From Oscillospiraceae bacterium (GTDB taxonomy: Bacteria > Bacillota > Clostridia > Oscillospirales > SIG627): a stretch of 35,674 nt of DNA. The position numbers and the translations under genes are program-made. The DNA lies in contig SVTV01000030.1 in assembly GCA_015063605.1 (NCBI GenBank), positions 1 to 35,674 on the forward strand, given 5' to 3'. The notes beneath the pieces are model-generated. The model saw only the letters and a program-made list of their open reading frames with translations. It was not told the origin of the DNA and made no database searches. Positions 34,576-35,674 of this stretch are shown here, one piece after another. Numbering within the stretch: position 1 is the stretch's first letter; the number at the start of each line of letters is the position of its first letter.

Positions 34576-35556
34576 ATGTGCAATAATATTCGTCCCGACA
34601 CAATGGAACGTATAACTACCAAGGCTTTAGCAGATGCTTTTATAGATGAACAGGTAAAGGCAGTTCGTGAGCAGGTAGGCGATAAGAAAGTGCTTCTCGC
34701 CCTTTCAGGCGGTGTGGATTCTTCCGTTGTAGCAGCTCTTCTTATAAAAGCAATAGGCAGACAGCTTGTCTGCGTTCATGTAAACCATGGTTTGATGAGA
34801 AAAGGCGAATCCGAGCAGGTAATCAATGTGTTCGGAAAAGAGCTTGATGCTAACCTTATATACGTTGATGCTACCGATCGATTCCTCAACCTTTTGGAAG
34901 GTGTATCCGAGCCGGAAAGAAAGAGAAAGATAATAGGTGCTGAATTTATAAATGTTTTTGCAGAAGAAGCGTATAAGCTTGAAGGCGTTTCTTTCCTCGC
35001 TCAGGGAACTATTTATCCCGATATTCTTGAATCCAAGGGTGTTAAGGCTCATCATAATGTTGGCGGACTCCCCGAGGATCTTAAATTTGAGCTTGTCGAA
35101 CCCGTAAAGCTCCTCTACAAAGATGAAGTAAGAGTTGTGGGCGACGCTCTGGGTCTTCCTCGTGAAATGGTTTACCGTCAGCCGTTCCCCGGCCCCGGAC
35201 TCGGAGTTCGCTGCCTCGGTGCCATCACTCGCGACCGCCTCCATGCTCTCCGTGAAGCAGATGCTATCCTCCGCGAGGAGTTTGACAAGAACGGTCTTGC
35301 AGGCAAGGTATGGCAGTACTTTATCTCCGTTCCCGACTTCAAGAGCGTCGGAGTAAAGGATGATAAGAGATATGAAGGATGGCCCGCTATCATCCGCGCC
35401 GTAAATACCACGGACGCCATGACCGCAACCATCGAAGAGATCCCGTATCCCGTTCTTCATCACATAACAGCCCGTATTACAGCTGAGGTTCCCGGTATAA
35501 ACAGAGTGCTTCTCGACCTTACACCCAAGCCCGTAGGCACGATAGAATGGGAGTAA
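34576..35556 (+). CDS. guaA: GMP synthase ATP-pyrophosphatase subunit (no glutaminase domain)
   Basis: This enzyme makes GMP from XMP, ATP and ammonia. The 326-residue product holds only the synthetase part: the PP-loop LSGGVDSS near residues 43-50, AQGTIYPDILES, the RQPFPGPGLGVRCLG motif and the dimerisation end DLTPKPVGTIEWE. The roughly 190-residue N-terminal glutamine amidotransferase domain of the usual bacterial GuaA is absent. The start is ATG 34576 after AGAAAGGATC. Archaea use such split subunits with a separate GuaA-a glutaminase; no such partner is in the window. Confidence 0.94.
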   Translation: MCNNIRPDTMERITTKALADAFIDEQVKAVREQVGDKKVLLALSGGVDSSVVAALLIKAIGRQLVCVHVNHGLMRKGESEQVINVFGKELDANLIYVDATDRFLNLLEGVSEPERKRKIIGAEFINVFAEEAYKLEGVSFLAQGTIYPDILESKGVKAHHNVGGLPEDLKFELVEPVKLLYKDEVRVVGDALGLPREMVYRQPFPGPGLGVRCLGAITRDRLHALREADAILREEFDKNGLAGKVWQYFISVPDFKSVGVKDDKRYEGWPAIIRAVNTTDAMTATIEEIPYPVLHHITARITAEVPGINRVLLDLTPKPVGTIEWE

Positions 35557-35566
35557 GAAACTATAT

Positions 35567-35606
35567 CCCGAAAACCCTTATACCACAAGGGTTTTCGGGT
35601 TTTCGT
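35567..35606 (+). terminator. Intrinsic terminator of the purine operon
   Basis: A perfect 13-bp stem pairs CCCGAAAACCCTT (35567-35579) with AAGGGTTTTCGGG (35587-35599), with a 7-base loop and the tail TTTTCGTTTTT. It lies 11 bases after the guaA stop and closes the operon. Confidence 0.9.
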
Positions 35607-35610
35607 TTTT

Positions 35611-35631
35611 CGAAAAGTACACGAAAAGTAC
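35611..35631. repeat. Tandem direct repeat after the guaA terminator
   Basis: CGAAAAGTAC occurs at 35611-35620 and again at 35622-35631, separated by one base. The remainder to 35674 contains no gene that I can support. The guaA 3' end is a known integration target for genomic islands in other bacteria, but no integrase is visible in the window. Confidence 0.5.
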
Positions 35632-35674
35632 ATAACGGCACTTTGAAGCCTTATCCGCACAGCTTATTCAGCTT

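Noticed and set aside
35460..35660. Minus-strand frame of 66 codons across the guaA end
   Set aside because: It runs through the guaA coding end and the terminator stem, so it is not likely to be a gene.

Overview
The window looks like chromosomal DNA from an anaerobic Firmicute of the class Clostridia, probably an Oscillospiraceae/Ruminococcaceae-type gut bacterium. This is inferred from the T-box and ZTP riboswitch leaders, the strong TTGACA-17-TATAAT promoters, purine-rich ribosome binding sites, formate-tetrahydrofolate ligase, and the clostridial GldG/DUF4340 ABC operon. No rRNA, tRNA, insertion sequence, prophage or CRISPR array was seen. Almost all genes are on the + strand; the exception is one transporter at 8444-9424.

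Layout. (1) 1-3693: a long palindrome, then a promoter, an isoleucine T-box leader and ileS (type 2, eukaryote-like), ending in a hairpin. (2) 3746-8446: a four-gene export operon of ABC ATPase, ABC-2 permease, GldG-like auxiliary protein and DUF4340 protein. It ends at a terminator shared with a convergent AEC-family transporter. (3) 9454-12408: divergent promoters drive the AEC transporter leftwards and, rightwards, a nitrilase-GDPD fusion overlapping a cation diffusion facilitator. (4) 12426-14755: an IbrA/IbrB-like pair (PAPS-reductase/DUF3440 plus ParB-like) followed by a small DUF6054-like protein. (5) 14830-20938: pyrC, carB and an IMP dehydrogenase that looks like the Tritrichomonas foetus type. 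(6) 20984-35606: a ZTP-riboswitch-controlled purine and one-carbon operon: purE, purC, a purF-like gene, purN, a purO-like gene, a stand-alone AICAR formyltransferase, purD, long-form purL, fhs, a CofE/FolC2-like ligase and guaA, closed by a strong terminator.

How the genes work together. The right half converts PRPP to IMP and GMP. It encodes its own supply of 10-formyl-tetrahydrofolate (fhs) for PurN and AICAR formyltransferase, plus a ligase of the F420:glutamate family that may polyglutamylate folate. The ZTP riboswitch senses the alarmone that accumulates when 10-formyl-THF is short. purM, purB, purK and carA are not in the window.

The most unusual features are in this ordinary-looking pathway. 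The PurF homologue has lost its catalytic cysteine and other glutaminase signatures. GuaA has no glutaminase domain, and carB has no adjacent carA. PurL keeps a complete glutaminase. Inosine cyclohydrolase is a separate PurO-like protein instead of being fused in PurH. The IMP dehydrogenase aligns residue for residue, as I recall it, with a parasitic protist enzyme. The IbrAB cassette and the nitrilase-GDPD fusion are the best candidates for poorly described function.
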